Positions 27,049 to 35,492 of a stretch of 64,000 nt of DNA are shown here, piece after piece (position 1 is the first letter of the stretch; every line of letters begins with the position of its first letter). The DNA lies in NCBI GenBank assembly GCA_003481745.1, contig QULP01000005.1:124001-188000 (forward strand). The letters run 5' to 3'. The DNA is from Firmicutes bacterium OM04-13BH. GTDB lineage: Bacteria; Bacillota; Clostridia; Lachnospirales; Lachnospiraceae. A program made the position numbers and the translations under genes. Below the pieces are notes generated by a model. The model had not been told where the DNA came from and searched no databases. It saw only the letters and a program-made list of their open reading frames with translations.

Positions 27049-27154
27049 GGAAAAATGTGTAAAATCACGTCAAAAAAGCTGGAAAAATGTGAAAAAAACA
27101 AGAAAAAAATTCGGAAAAATGTGTAAAAATGGATTTGAAAAGCCGGAAAAATGT
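27049..27154 (+). repeat. Four GGAAAAATGT repeats with exact 32-bp spacing
   Basis: GGAAAAATGT occurs at 27049, 27081, 27113 and 27145, each exactly 32 bp apart (about three helical turns), followed by GTGTAAAA-like sequence in the first three. The intervening bases are A-rich and less conserved. The array ends 44 bp before the broken ATPase gene. It is not a CRISPR (no separate spacers). Confidence 0.75.
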
Positions 27155-27197
27155 ATTAGCATTAATATAGAATGAATTTAAAAGGCGGTGGTTTTCA

Positions 27198-28160
27198 ATG
27201 AAAAGAAATGCAATGCAGGATTTAGTACAATGGAAAAACGATGAAGAACGGAAACCAATGGTATTAAAGGGAGCAAGACAGGTTGGAAAGACCTGGATTA
27301 TGAAAGAATTTGGCAGGCAGTATTATGAGAGTTATGTATATTTCAACTTTGATGAAGAGGAAGAGTTAAAATCCATTTTTGAAACCAATAAGAATCCGTA
27401 CCGCATTATTGAATTGCTATCTATAATAATTATTTGATTATTGGGGGAATGCCGGAATGTGTAGTTTCCTGGATAAAATATAAAGACCCAGCCAGAGTTT
27501 CGAGGATTCAAAAAGAGTTAATTGAAGTTTATGAGAACGACTTTTCAAAACATAATGGAAAAGTAAATAGTGGACGGATTCTCATGGTATTTCGCAGTAT
27601 TGTTTCTCAGCTTGCAAAATCAAATGAAAAATTCATGTATAGTGCAGTTCGTGAGGGTGCAAGAGCACGTGATTTTGAAGAAGCGATTGAATGGTTAGTA
27701 TCAGCAGGTATGGTGAATCGTATTTATAATGTGTCTAAAATGGAGCATCCACTTTCAGCTTTTAATCGTTTGGACCAGTTTAAATTATTTGTATTCGATA
27801 CAGGGTTATTAAAGTATATGGCAGGGATTGACAACAGTGCGATTTTATTAAATTCCAGTTATCAGTTTAAAGGAGCATTGACGGAAAATTATATACTTCA
27901 GCAGCTTCATGGTCAGTTTGAAGTTGAACCGCACTATTTTTCTTATAAGAATCAGGAGATTGATTTTGTACTTCAGAATGGAAATTGTTCCTGTTGAAGT
28001 AAAAGGCGGTGAAGATAAGTCAGCGCCGTCATTTAAAAAGTATGTTCAGGAAAAAGAACCGAAAACAGCGTTGAGATTTTCAAAAAGAGGATATCGGAAA
28101 GATGGAAATGTCACGAATGTGCCGTTGTATCTGGCAAGGAAAATAAGAGAGTTGATGTGA
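27198..28160 (+). pseudogene. Broken AAA+ ATPase (DUF4143 family)
   Basis: Three pieces of one gene. Residues 1-75 (27198-27424) hold the P-loop KGARQVGKTW and end at NPYRIIELLS. The frame then shifts and resumes at about 27426 as YNNYLIIGGMPECVV, the DUF4143 C-terminal half; the intervening Walker B region is missing, so roughly 100-150 codons are deleted. Near 27990 a second frameshift splits off the last part (VPVEVKGGEDKSAPSFKKY). Intact relatives are about 400-480 aa. Function lost. Confidence 0.85.
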
Positions 28161-28216
28161 AAAGATGAGTATGATAATATAAAGTAAAATTTGGTGATGA
28201 AGGTAGGAATTAAAAA

Positions 28217-28444
28217 ATGTGTTATCTAATTGCTAAAGACAGAGATGTGCATGGATGCTTCGCATTAAAAACAAAACATGGAAAACATTTAGCAGAATTA
28301 AAAAGAGAATTAAATGAAGCAGTTGGCTATAAAGGAGTTCAGTTAGTAACAATTAGCAGACCAACAGCTTATGGAGAATATGCACCGTATTGTTTTGTGG
28401 ATACAGAGAAAGAGTTTGAAACTCTTGTAAAGTCATTGCGTTGA
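28217..28444 (+). CDS. Small conserved hypothetical protein (DUF6718-like)
   Basis: 75 aa. Seen: MCYLIAKDRDVHGCFALKT start, LAELKRELNEAVGYKGVQLVTISRPTAYGEY core, shown by residues 27-50, and an FVDTEKEFETLV end. From memory this matches a small family common in Lachnospiraceae (I believe DUF6718), function unknown. No membrane segment. It stands 56 bp after the broken ATPase, with a terminator following. Confidence 0.7.
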   Translation: MCYLIAKDRDVHGCFALKTKHGKHLAELKRELNEAVGYKGVQLVTISRPTAYGEYAPYCFVDTEKEFETLVKSLR

Positions 28445-28464
28445 TGAAAAATGTATTAACGAGA

Positions 28465-28492
28465 AAACCAGCCAATATACGGCTGGTTTTTT
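28465..28492. terminator. Bidirectional terminator
   Basis: AAACCAGCC pairs perfectly with GGCTGGTTT across AATATAC, flanked by A and T runs; it sits between the convergent small gene and yhcH. Confidence 0.8.
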
Positions 28493-28501
28493 AGTAAATT
28501 A

Positions 28502-28957
28502 TTAAATGGCAACTTTAAACATTGCTTTCTTTATCCGTTCTGGTTTCTCAGGAGCAATTCCCGGGCGATGAGCATCTGTTGGATAACAGATAAGAAAATC
28601 ATTCTCTTTTAAGAAAATCGTTCCATTTGCTGTTCCGGAGAACGTCTCAAAGTCATTTGCCTCGAGATAGTTAAGAGGCTTCATATTTGGTGTAAAGTTC
28701 ACGTCGATTTGTTCTGCACCTTTTAAGATGAAATGAATATCAAGAAATCTTCTATGAGCTTCCCAGCCTTTTTCTTCTACAGGGACAGTTTCAAATTCCA
28801 TAATATTTAGATAGACATTATCGCCATCAATTTCGTAATGACCACAGGGAAAAGAAGCAAGGTCGTTATTTTTTGCATAATTTAAACATTTTGCAATGCC
28901 ATCTGCAAAATGAGAAATATCGTTTGGTGTAAGGTTATTAAGATTGTCGAAATACAT
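28502..28957 (-). CDS. YhcH/YjgK/YiaL family protein (sialic-acid cluster)
   Basis: 151 aa cupin-like beta-sandwich. Seen: IDGDNVYLNIMEFETVP, HRRFLDIHFILKGAEQIDV and a CYPTDAHRPGI metal-type site. E. coli YhcH (NanQ) helps open the sialic-acid ring, assisting anomerisation of Neu5Ac. It follows the SGNH esterase gene by 18 nt on the minus strand and belongs to the adjacent nan cluster. AAAGAAGGA precedes the ATG. Confidence 0.85.
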   Translation of the reverse strand: MYFDNLNNLTPNDISHFADGIAKCLNYAKNNDLASFPCGHYEIDGDNVYLNIMEFETVPVEEKGWEAHRRFLDIHFILKGAEQIDVNFTPNMKPLNYLEANDFETFSGTANGTIFLKENDFLICYPTDAHRPGIAPEKPERIKKAMFKVAI

Positions 28958-28975
28958 AAAGAGTCCTTCTTTCTT

Positions 28976-29671
28976 TTAAATTTGTATGTTATGCTGTTTT
29001 AAAGTATTACGCAAAATAGTTGCCATGATATCATAGCCTTTTCCATTTGGATGAAGACCATCATAAGTAATGCCGTCTAAAGGAATACTGGCCCCCGGAT
29101 AGCAGGTAGGGGTATAGTAGTTAACAAAAATAAGTCCTTCTTGTCTTGCTTTTTGGGTAAGCCAGTTATTAAAATCTTTTATAAAATCTTTTCGTTCCCT
29201 TTCATGTAAAGAAGTTGGCATGTAAATTGGCATTAAAGAAGTAATGATTAATTGAGTACTGGTTTGTTTTGTCTGATAGATAATGTCACAGTAATTTTCT
29301 TTTGCTTTTTCGAGCACGGCATCGTATGGAGCAGGAGGAATTAATTTCCAATAATCTCCCTCCAAATTAATTGTGTCATTAATTCCGATGTCCAAAATAC
29401 AATATTTCGGTTCAAGCTGTAAAACATCGGTAAAAAAACGTTTTCTTAAATAAGTTGTGTTGTCTCCCGCAATTCCCCGGTTGATAATAAACAGGTTAGG
29501 ATTTCTGAAATATGCATTGAGTTCCCAAAAATGTGTAATGGAATCTCCTGCAAAAATGAAATCCGGCTTTTGATTTGAGTACATTAAAGAATGATTTTTA
29601 ATATTAAATTCTTTCCGGCGGCTGTCAGCAGCCACAACTTCAGAATAGTATCCGGCATTGTGATTTGACAT
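28976..29671 (-). CDS. SGNH/GDSL esterase, probably sialic-acid O-acetylesterase
   Basis: 231 aa. SGNH blocks visible: FAGDSITHFWE (Ser), Gly in NRGIAGD, GINDT (Asn) and DGLHPNGKGY (Asp-His). No signal peptide at the chosen start (29671, GGAGG 7 nt upstream), so it should act on imported substrate. Position in the sialic-acid cluster suggests removal of O-acetyl groups from sialic acids; this is inference. A longer frame to 29746 would cover the operator-like motif and has no ribosome site. Confidence 0.8.
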   Translation of the reverse strand: MSNHNAGYYSEVVAADSRRKEFNIKNHSLMYSNQKPDFIFAGDSITHFWELNAYFRNPNLFIINRGIAGDNTTYLRKRFFTDVLQLEPKYCILDIGINDTINLEGDYWKLIPPAPYDAVLEKAKENYCDIIYQTKQTSTQLIITSLMPIYMPTSLHERERKDFIKDFNNWLTQKARQEGLIFVNYYTPTCYPGASIPLDGITYDGLHPNGKGYDIMATILRNTLKQHNIQI

Positions 29672-29748
29672 ATCAGAACCTCCAAAAGTAATAATCTTAA
29701 GACTGATTATATAATGAAGAATCAATAGAAAAAATGGAATAGACACTT

Positions 29749-29767
29749 AATAATAGCATAATGCTGT
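29749..29767 (-). promoter_or_regulatory. Candidate operator, motif copy 1 (ATTATGCTATTA)
   Basis: On the minus strand GCATTATGCTATTATTAAG. The same core occurs at 30714 and 30909. It lies about 80 bp upstream of the SGNH gene, just beyond a TATAAT-like -10 with a poor -35, as expected for an activator site. Confidence 0.5.
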
Positions 29768-29835
29768 CAAAAAACAATATTTTTGTATTGATTATAGCTT
29801 AGGATAAGACTATCATATAAGAGGAGGTGATTTTT

Positions 29836-30702
29836 TTGAAACAGGGTGTGGATAATGTAAGGTTTAATTTTCTTTATGTGGATAAATATTCTTTTGGCAG
29901 AACGTGGGTCTATCCGGAGAGTATTGTTCCATACAATATGTTAAGGTATATTCGCTCGGGTGCGGCTACATTTTTTATTGATGACAAGGAAATATCGGTA
30001 GAAAAGAATCAGATTATATATGTTCCGAGAAATTGTAAATTGTCTTGTTATGCCCAAACGGATAACTTTTCTTTTATAAGTATACGATTTACCACATCTG
30101 TATTTTTTGAAGGTGGAGATTTTCTGGCAGATTATTACGGAGTACCATTGGTAACAGAAGCAAAAGGCGAGGAAAAATATTTTGACCTGATTTATGATTA
30201 TATTAAAAGTGAAAATCCAGCCAGAATTTATTTTGTCAGAGGTTATTTGGAAATTTTAATTGGAACTTTGATATCCAGAGCAGATGCAGATAACTATGGA
30301 ATATTAAGAAGAAACAAGACGGATGAGGAATATACTTTGGAAAAAGTGAGACAGAGAATCCGTAAATCAGATAATCGGATTGATTCGAGAATACAGGTTG
30401 TTGTAGATTATATTGCACTTCATCCTACGGAACACTATACACCGGAGAGTATGGCAAAGATGGCGGAGTTAAGTAAACAAAGATTTAGTCATTTATTTAA
30501 AGAGCAACTTGGAAAAGCACCGATGACATATTTAAAAGAGCTACGTTTAACAACAGCGGCCAGAAAGCTTTTAGTAACAAATGATAATATTAGTGATATC
30601 GCATATAGCGTGGGGTATGAAGACCCGAATTATTTTACGAGAGAATTTAAACACGCATTTGGATATACACCAAATCAATACCGAAAAGCAGCGAGAGATT
30701 AG
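29836..30702 (+). CDS. AraC-family regulator of the sialic-acid cluster
   Basis: 288 aa. N-terminal cupin-like sensor (YIRSGAATFFIDDKEISVEK) and C-terminal HTH pair (TPESMAKMAELSKQRFSHLFKEQ; NISDIAYSVGYEDPNYFTREFK, residues about 215-270), ending YTPNQYRKA. TTG start at 29836 with AGGAGG 8 nt upstream; the GTG at 29827 overlaps the ribosome site. It lies between the divergent SGNH/YhcH genes and the ABC importer, with three copies of a shared motif around it, so it probably activates both. Confidence 0.85.
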   Translation: MKQGVDNVRFNFLYVDKYSFGRTWVYPESIVPYNMLRYIRSGAATFFIDDKEISVEKNQIIYVPRNCKLSCYAQTDNFSFISIRFTTSVFFEGGDFLADYYGVPLVTEAKGEEKYFDLIYDYIKSENPARIYFVRGYLEILIGTLISRADADNYGILRRNKTDEEYTLEKVRQRIRKSDNRIDSRIQVVVDYIALHPTEHYTPESMAKMAELSKQRFSHLFKEQLGKAPMTYLKELRLTTAARKLLVTNDNISDIAYSVGYEDPNYFTREFKHAFGYTPNQYRKAARD

Positions 30703-30713
30703 CATCAAAGAAT

Positions 30714-30733
30714 GAGCGTATTATGCTATTAAT
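30714..30733 (+). promoter_or_regulatory. Candidate operator, motif copy 2
   Basis: GAGCGTATTATGCTATTAAT; 18 of its 20 bases or more recur at 30909-30928. It lies just behind the AraC stop codon. Confidence 0.5.
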
Positions 30734-30908
30734 GCGACACGATTGCGGAAATGATAAGCTTAGTGGAGAAAAATTGATTAAAAAAAGGCAGTACAGACTA
30801 GAAAAAACGTGACTAATAGAATAAAAAACAACTGAAACAGCGGAGATTGTAGCAAAGGTGATACTTTTTAAGCAGGTTGAAAAGTACCACCTTTTAATGT
30901 TGAAAAAC

Positions 30909-30928
30909 GAGCGTATTGTGCTATTAAT
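30909..30928 (+). promoter_or_regulatory. Candidate operator, motif copy 3
   Basis: GAGCGTATTGTGCTATTAAT, one base different from copy 2. It ends 14 bp before the -35 box at 30943, a usual place for an AraC activator. Between copies 2 and 3 (30734-30908) no gene is seen. Confidence 0.55.
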
Positions 30929-30942
30929 AGGTTAGAGCTTCA

Positions 30943-30971
30943 TTGAAAATGCCTAAAAAAATACTTATAAT
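30943..30971 (+). promoter_or_regulatory. Promoter of the sugar ABC importer operon
   Basis: TTGAAA (30943-30948), 17-bp spacer, TATAAT (30966-30971), about 105 bp before the binding-protein gene. Confidence 0.7.
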
Positions 30972-31076
30972 GACAACATAAACAGCAATATGACGAAAAG
31001 GATAGAGCATATTGTAATGGGGCTAGGAAAAACAATTTAAAAATCACCAAAATGAGAAGAGTGAAAGGAGAACAAT

Positions 31077-32441
31077 ATGAAAAAAAGACTAGCGATGCTA
31101 TTGGCAGGAGTAATGTTGACCGGCAGTTTATTAACAGGATGTGGAGGGGATTCATCAGCGAGTGATACAAACTCAGATGCAAAAAAAGAAGCATCTAATT
31201 CAGATGAAACTGGAGAATTAGAGGGAGATATTACATTCTGGCATTCATTTACACAAGGACCGAGACTTGAAACCATTCAAAAAGCAGCAGATAAATTTAT
31301 GGAAGAAAATCCGAAAGTTAATATTAAAATAGAAACTTTCTCATGGAATGACTTTTATACCAAATGGACAACAGGTCTTGCTTCCGGAAATGTACCAGAT
31401 ATGAGTACCGCACTTGTTGGACAGGTTGCTGAAATGATCGATTCCGATGCAATTATTCCTTTAAATGATTTGATTGATGATATTGGGCGTGATAAATTCC
31501 AGGAAAATGCATTAAATGAATTAACAGTAGATGGAAATAATTATGCAGTTCCATTATATTCACATGCAATGGTAATGTGGGTTAGAAAAGATTTACTTGA
31601 AGCAAATAATATGGAAGTTCCAACAACTTGGGATGAGCTGTATGAAGATGCGAAGGCTTTAACAAAAGATGGAATTTATGGATTATCTTTCCCATGTGGA
31701 ACAACAGATTTCCAAGCAACAAACTTCTTAAACTTCTATGTTAAGAGTGGAGGCGGAAGCCTTTTAACAGATGATTTAAAAGCTGACTTGACAAGTGATT
31801 TAGCAATTGATGGTATTAATTACTGGTTAAAAGTATACGAAGACTGTTCACCGAAAGATTCTATTAACTACGATGTATTAGACCAGGCAACCTTGTACTA
31901 TCAGGGAAAAACAGCGTTTGATTTTAACTCTGGATTCCAGATTAGCGGTGTTGAGGCAAACTCACCGGATTTATTACAGTATGTAGACTGCTATCCAATT
32001 CCAACAATTAATAAAGGCGATGAGCAGAACGGTATTACAACTTCTAACCAGCCAATGGTTGTTTGGAAAAATTCAAAACATCCTGAAATTTGTGAAGCGT
32101 TTATTGAAACATTATATGATGAAGATACTTATGTTGAATTCCTTCATGCAACACCTGTAGGTATGTTACCTGCAATTAAAGGTATTTCTGATACAGATGC
32201 GTATAAAGATAATGACATGATTAAACAGTTTGAACATGCAGAATCCGTAATTGAAAGTCAGATTCCAGGAGGAACAGCAATTGGATTTGAACATGGTCCA
32301 AGCACTCAGGCTGGCATCTTAACAAATCAGCATATCATTGAAAAGATGTTCCAGGATATTATCACAAACGGAACAGATGTAGAAGAAGCAGCGCAGGCAG
32401 CAGAAGATGAATTAAATGCTTTATTTGAAGCAGTTCAGTAA
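31077..32441 (+). CDS. Sugar ABC transporter solute-binding lipoprotein (sialic acid type)
   Basis: 454 aa. Lipoprotein signal with lipobox LTGC (Cys 22), acidic linker, then a family-1 sugar-binding fold (ITFWHSFTQGPRLETIQ, WNDFYTKW, NGITTSNQPMVVWKNS). In Ruminococcus gnavus the binding protein at this place in the nan cluster is specific for 2,7-anhydro-Neu5Ac; gene order here matches, so that or Neu5Ac is the likely ligand (inference). AAGGAG is 9 nt before the ATG. A 15-bp stem-loop follows the gene. Confidence 0.85.
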   Translation: MKKRLAMLLAGVMLTGSLLTGCGGDSSASDTNSDAKKEASNSDETGELEGDITFWHSFTQGPRLETIQKAADKFMEENPKVNIKIETFSWNDFYTKWTTGLASGNVPDMSTALVGQVAEMIDSDAIIPLNDLIDDIGRDKFQENALNELTVDGNNYAVPLYSHAMVMWVRKDLLEANNMEVPTTWDELYEDAKALTKDGIYGLSFPCGTTDFQATNFLNFYVKSGGGSLLTDDLKADLTSDLAIDGINYWLKVYEDCSPKDSINYDVLDQATLYYQGKTAFDFNSGFQISGVEANSPDLLQYVDCYPIPTINKGDEQNGITTSNQPMVVWKNSKHPEICEAFIETLYDEDTYVEFLHATPVGMLPAIKGISDTDAYKDNDMIKQFEHAESVIESQIPGGTAIGFEHGPSTQAGILTNQHIIEKMFQDIITNGTDVEEAAQAAEDELNALFEAVQ

Positions 32442-32458
32442 GCATCGACTGTATTAAC

Positions 32459-32499
32459 ATTATAAAGCAGGAAATACTTTAAAATTCCTGCTTTATAAT
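32459..32499 (+). other. Intercistronic stem-loop between binding protein and permeases
   Basis: ATTATAAAGCAGGAA pairs perfectly with TTCCTGCTTTATAAT (15 bp, 11-nt loop) without a T-run. Probably protects the upstream mRNA from 3' decay and lowers permease expression relative to the binding protein. Confidence 0.65.
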
Positions 32500-32521
32500 T
32501 TGAAGAGGGTGAATAAACAAG

Positions 32522-33400
32522 ATGAATAAAAAAAATTATACTAGATGGCTATTTGTGCTTCCTGCGATTATCATTGTTTTGGCTTTGTTTGTATATCCAA
32601 TTATATCAAGCTTTTATTTTAGTTTTACAAATAAGAATCTGATTCGGCCTACTTATGATTTTGTTGGACTCGATAATTATATAGCAGTATTAAAAGATAA
32701 AGGCTTTTGGAATGCTTTTCTCAATTCTTTAAAATGGACAATTTTTTCACTTGGCGGTCAGTTGCTTGTAGGATTTACAGCAGCTTTGGCACTTAATAAA
32801 GTAAAACACTTAAAAGGTTTTTATAAAACATTATTAATTATCCCATGGGCGTTTCCATCTATTGTTATTGCGTTTTCATGGCAGTGGATTTTAAATGGGG
32901 TATACGGATTTTTACCGAACATTCTTGTACAACTTGGTCTGTGTGATATGCCGCCACAGTTTTTAACAGATAGAGTGTTGGCGTTTGTGGTTTTAGTATT
33001 TATTAATATTTGGTTTGGTGCTCCAATGATTATGGTAAATGTTTTAGCAGCTTTACAGACTGTTCCACAAGACCAGTATGAAGCGGCGGAAATCGATGGA
33101 GCAAAAGGATGGCAGTCATTCTTATATATTACCGTCCCTCACATTAAGGTTGTAACTGGATTATTAGTAGTTCTTAGAACAGTGTGGATTTTCAATAACT
33201 TTGATTTGATTTATCTGATTACAGGTGGCGGACCTGCTGGTGCTACTCAGACAGTTCCGGTTTATGCTTATGATATGGGATGGGGAACAAAATTACTTGG
33301 AAAATCATCAGCAGTAACAGTGCTGTTATTTATATTCCTGATGGCTGTATGTGTTGCTTATTTTGCAGTTCTTGCACATTGGGAAAAGGAGGATAAATAG
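32522..33400 (+). CDS. Sugar ABC transporter permease 1 (MalF type)
   Basis: 292 aa with six membrane segments and the EAA loop EAAEIDGAKGWQSFLYITVP. N-terminal membrane segment starts WLFVLPAIIIVLALFVYP. Pairs with the next gene to form the channel. Start ATG 32522 behind GAGGGTG. No ATPase gene is present in the operon, as is usual for CUT1 systems that borrow a shared MsmK-type ATPase. Confidence 0.9.
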   Translation: MNKKNYTRWLFVLPAIIIVLALFVYPIISSFYFSFTNKNLIRPTYDFVGLDNYIAVLKDKGFWNAFLNSLKWTIFSLGGQLLVGFTAALALNKVKHLKGFYKTLLIIPWAFPSIVIAFSWQWILNGVYGFLPNILVQLGLCDMPPQFLTDRVLAFVVLVFINIWFGAPMIMVNVLAALQTVPQDQYEAAEIDGAKGWQSFLYITVPHIKVVTGLLVVLRTVWIFNNFDLIYLITGGGPAGATQTVPVYAYDMGWGTKLLGKSSAVTVLLFIFLMAVCVAYFAVLAHWEKEDK

Positions 33401-34234
33401 ATGAAACATAAAGGACAAAAAATACAAAGCTTTATCTGTCATTTTTATCTGATTATTCTTACGATTATTGCAATTTTCCCATTGGTATGGATTATATTAT
33501 CTTCCATAAAAGGAAAAGGTGAGTTAACAGGAAATCCAACCGGATTTTTACCAAAGACATTTACATTGGAATATTTCAGACATGTTATTTTTGACTTGGG
33601 ATTCATTAATAATATTAAAAATAGTGCAGGAATTGCACTTGTAACAACATTGATTGCAATTATTGTTGCAGCTTTGGCAGCTTATGGTATTGTAAGATTT
33701 TTTCCTAAATTTGGAAGTGTAATGTCTAAAGTGCTTGTAACAACTTATATTTTCCCACCAATTTTATTGGCAATTCCATATTCAATTGTTATGGCTAAGG
33801 CAGGGTTGGTAAATACAAGAATTGGTTTGATTATTGTATATTTATCTTTCAGTATTCCATATGCGGTATGGCTTCTTGTGGGATTCTTTAAAAGTGTTCC
33901 GATTGGGATTGAAGAAGCTGCAAGAATTGATGGAGCAAATAAAATTAAAGTATTTGGAACAGTTGTACTTCCATTGGTTGCTCCTGGTATTGTAGCAACC
34001 GCAATTTATACATTCATCAATGCATGGAATGAATTTTTGTATTCATTAATTTTGATTAATGATACTTCTAAGATGACAGTTGGTGTGGCACTTCGTTCTT
34101 TGAATGGTTCAGAGATTCTTGACTGGGGAGATATGATGGCGGCATCTGTAATTGTAGTAATCCCTTCAATCATTTTCTTCTGTTTAATTCAAAACAAGAT
34201 TGCAGGTGGCTTAACAGAAGGTTCTGTTAAATAA
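33401..34234 (+). CDS. Sugar ABC transporter permease 2 (MalG type)
   Basis: 277 aa with six membrane segments and EAA loop EEAARIDGANKIKVFGTVVLP; FINAWNEFLYSLIL is the MalG-type signature near the C-terminus. It abuts the stop codon of permease 1 (no gap), with AAAGGAGG inside the end of that gene. Confidence 0.9.
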   Translation: MKHKGQKIQSFICHFYLIILTIIAIFPLVWIILSSIKGKGELTGNPTGFLPKTFTLEYFRHVIFDLGFINNIKNSAGIALVTTLIAIIVAALAAYGIVRFFPKFGSVMSKVLVTTYIFPPILLAIPYSIVMAKAGLVNTRIGLIIVYLSFSIPYAVWLLVGFFKSVPIGIEEAARIDGANKIKVFGTVVLPLVAPGIVATAIYTFINAWNEFLYSLILINDTSKMTVGVALRSLNGSEILDWGDMMAASVIVVIPSIIFFCLIQNKIAGGLTEGSVK

Positions 34235-34282
34235 AAAAGAACTAAAAACAACAATATAAATCAAAAAAGGAGAAGAAAAATT

Positions 34283-35386
34283 ATGAATTACGGTGTAGTT
34301 GGAGTTGGATATTTTGGTGCAGAGCTGGCACGCATTATGAAACAGAATGAGGATGCAAATATTGTAGCTGTTTATGACCCAGATAATGGAAAGACAATCG
34401 CAGAAGAACTTGGATGTGATGCAACAGAGTCTTTGAATGAACTGGTAACAAGAGATGATATTGATTGTGTTATTGTAGCAACTCCAAATTATCTGCATAA
34501 AGAGCCGGTTATTGAGGCTGCAAAACATGGAAAACATGTTTTCTGTGAAAAACCAATTGCATTAAGTTATCAGGATTGTGATGAAATGGTTCGTACCTGT
34601 GAAGAAAATAATGTAACTTTCATGGCAGGTCATGTAATGAATTTCTTCAATGGCGTACATCATGCAAAAGAATTAATTAAAAATGGTGTGATTGGTGATG
34701 TTTTATACTGCCATTCTGCACGTAATGGATGGGAAGATATTCAGCCGAGTGTTTCATGGAAAAAAATTCGTGAAAAATCTGGAGGGCATTTATACCACCA
34801 CATTCACGAATTAGACTGTGTACAGTTTATTATGGGAGAAATGCCTGAAACAGTTTATATGAACGCAGATAACGTTGCACATAGAGGAGAAGCTTTTGGT
34901 GATGAAGATGATATGATTTTTATTAACATGAAGTTTTCAAATCATAGATATGCAGTATTAGAATGGGGTTCTGCATTCCACTGGCCAGAGCATTATCTGT
35001 TAATTCAGGGAACAAAAGGTGCAATTAAGCTGGATATGTTTGATGCAGGTGGAACTCTTAAAGTAGATGGAAAAGAAACACATTTCCTGCTGCACGAAAG
35101 TCAGGAAGAAGATGATGATAGAACAAGAATTTATCATGGAACAGAGATGGACGGAGCAATCCAGTATGGTAAACCAGGTAAAAAACCTCCAATGTGGTTA
35201 CATGGTATCATGGTAAAAGAAATGAAATACTTAAATGATATTATGCATGGAATGGAACCAGATGATGAATTCAGACCACTGTTAACAGGAGAAGCAGCGA
35301 GAGCCGCAATTGCAACAGCAGATGCTTGCACAAAATCAAGTGCAGAGGGAAGAGTTGTAAAAGTAAGTGAGATTTTAGAAAAATAA
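34283..35386 (+). CDS. nanOx: Gfo/Idh/MocA oxidoreductase, NanOx-like (2,7-anhydro-Neu5Ac to Neu5Ac)
   Basis: 367 aa. N-terminal NAD-binding Rossmann GVGYFGAELA, EKPIA motif near residue 88, and C-terminal domain with HLYHHIHELDC. Best match from memory is the R. gnavus oxidoreductase that converts 2,7-anhydro-Neu5Ac to Neu5Ac with catalytic NAD (E. coli YjhC is related). Its place right after the importer genes and near nanE/nanA supports this. AAGGAG is 10 nt before the ATG. The function is inferred from context and family. Confidence 0.8.
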   Translation: MNYGVVGVGYFGAELARIMKQNEDANIVAVYDPDNGKTIAEELGCDATESLNELVTRDDIDCVIVATPNYLHKEPVIEAAKHGKHVFCEKPIALSYQDCDEMVRTCEENNVTFMAGHVMNFFNGVHHAKELIKNGVIGDVLYCHSARNGWEDIQPSVSWKKIREKSGGHLYHHIHELDCVQFIMGEMPETVYMNADNVAHRGEAFGDEDDMIFINMKFSNHRYAVLEWGSAFHWPEHYLLIQGTKGAIKLDMFDAGGTLKVDGKETHFLLHESQEEDDDRTRIYHGTEMDGAIQYGKPGKKPPMWLHGIMVKEMKYLNDIMHGMEPDDEFRPLLTGEAARAAIATADACTKSSAEGRVVKVSEILEK

Positions 35387-35400
35387 AAAGAAAGAACCAA

Positions 35401-35483
35401 GGGAGACTGTCATCCGCAGTCTCCCTGAAAGCTTTTCAAAAAGCAGGACAAAAAATAGGAAAGCATTAAGCCTTCCTATTTTT
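35401..35483. terminator. Two hairpins between convergent nanOx and nagB
   Basis: GGGAGACTG/CAGTCTCCC (35401-35425, perfect 9 bp) and AAAAATAGGAA/TTCCTATTTTT (35451-35483), the second with U-runs in both directions. Confidence 0.75.
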
Positions 35484-35492
35484 ATTATACAT

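Noticed and set aside
27049..27154. CRISPR-like direct repeat spacing
   Set aside because: Only about 10-12 bp are shared within each 32-bp unit, the fill is A-rich and not spacer-like, and no cas gene is near.
28502..29671. Sialidase gene hidden in the sialic-acid island
   Set aside because: No Asp-box repeats (SxDxGxTW) were seen in any gene of the window; the SGNH protein is an esterase type.
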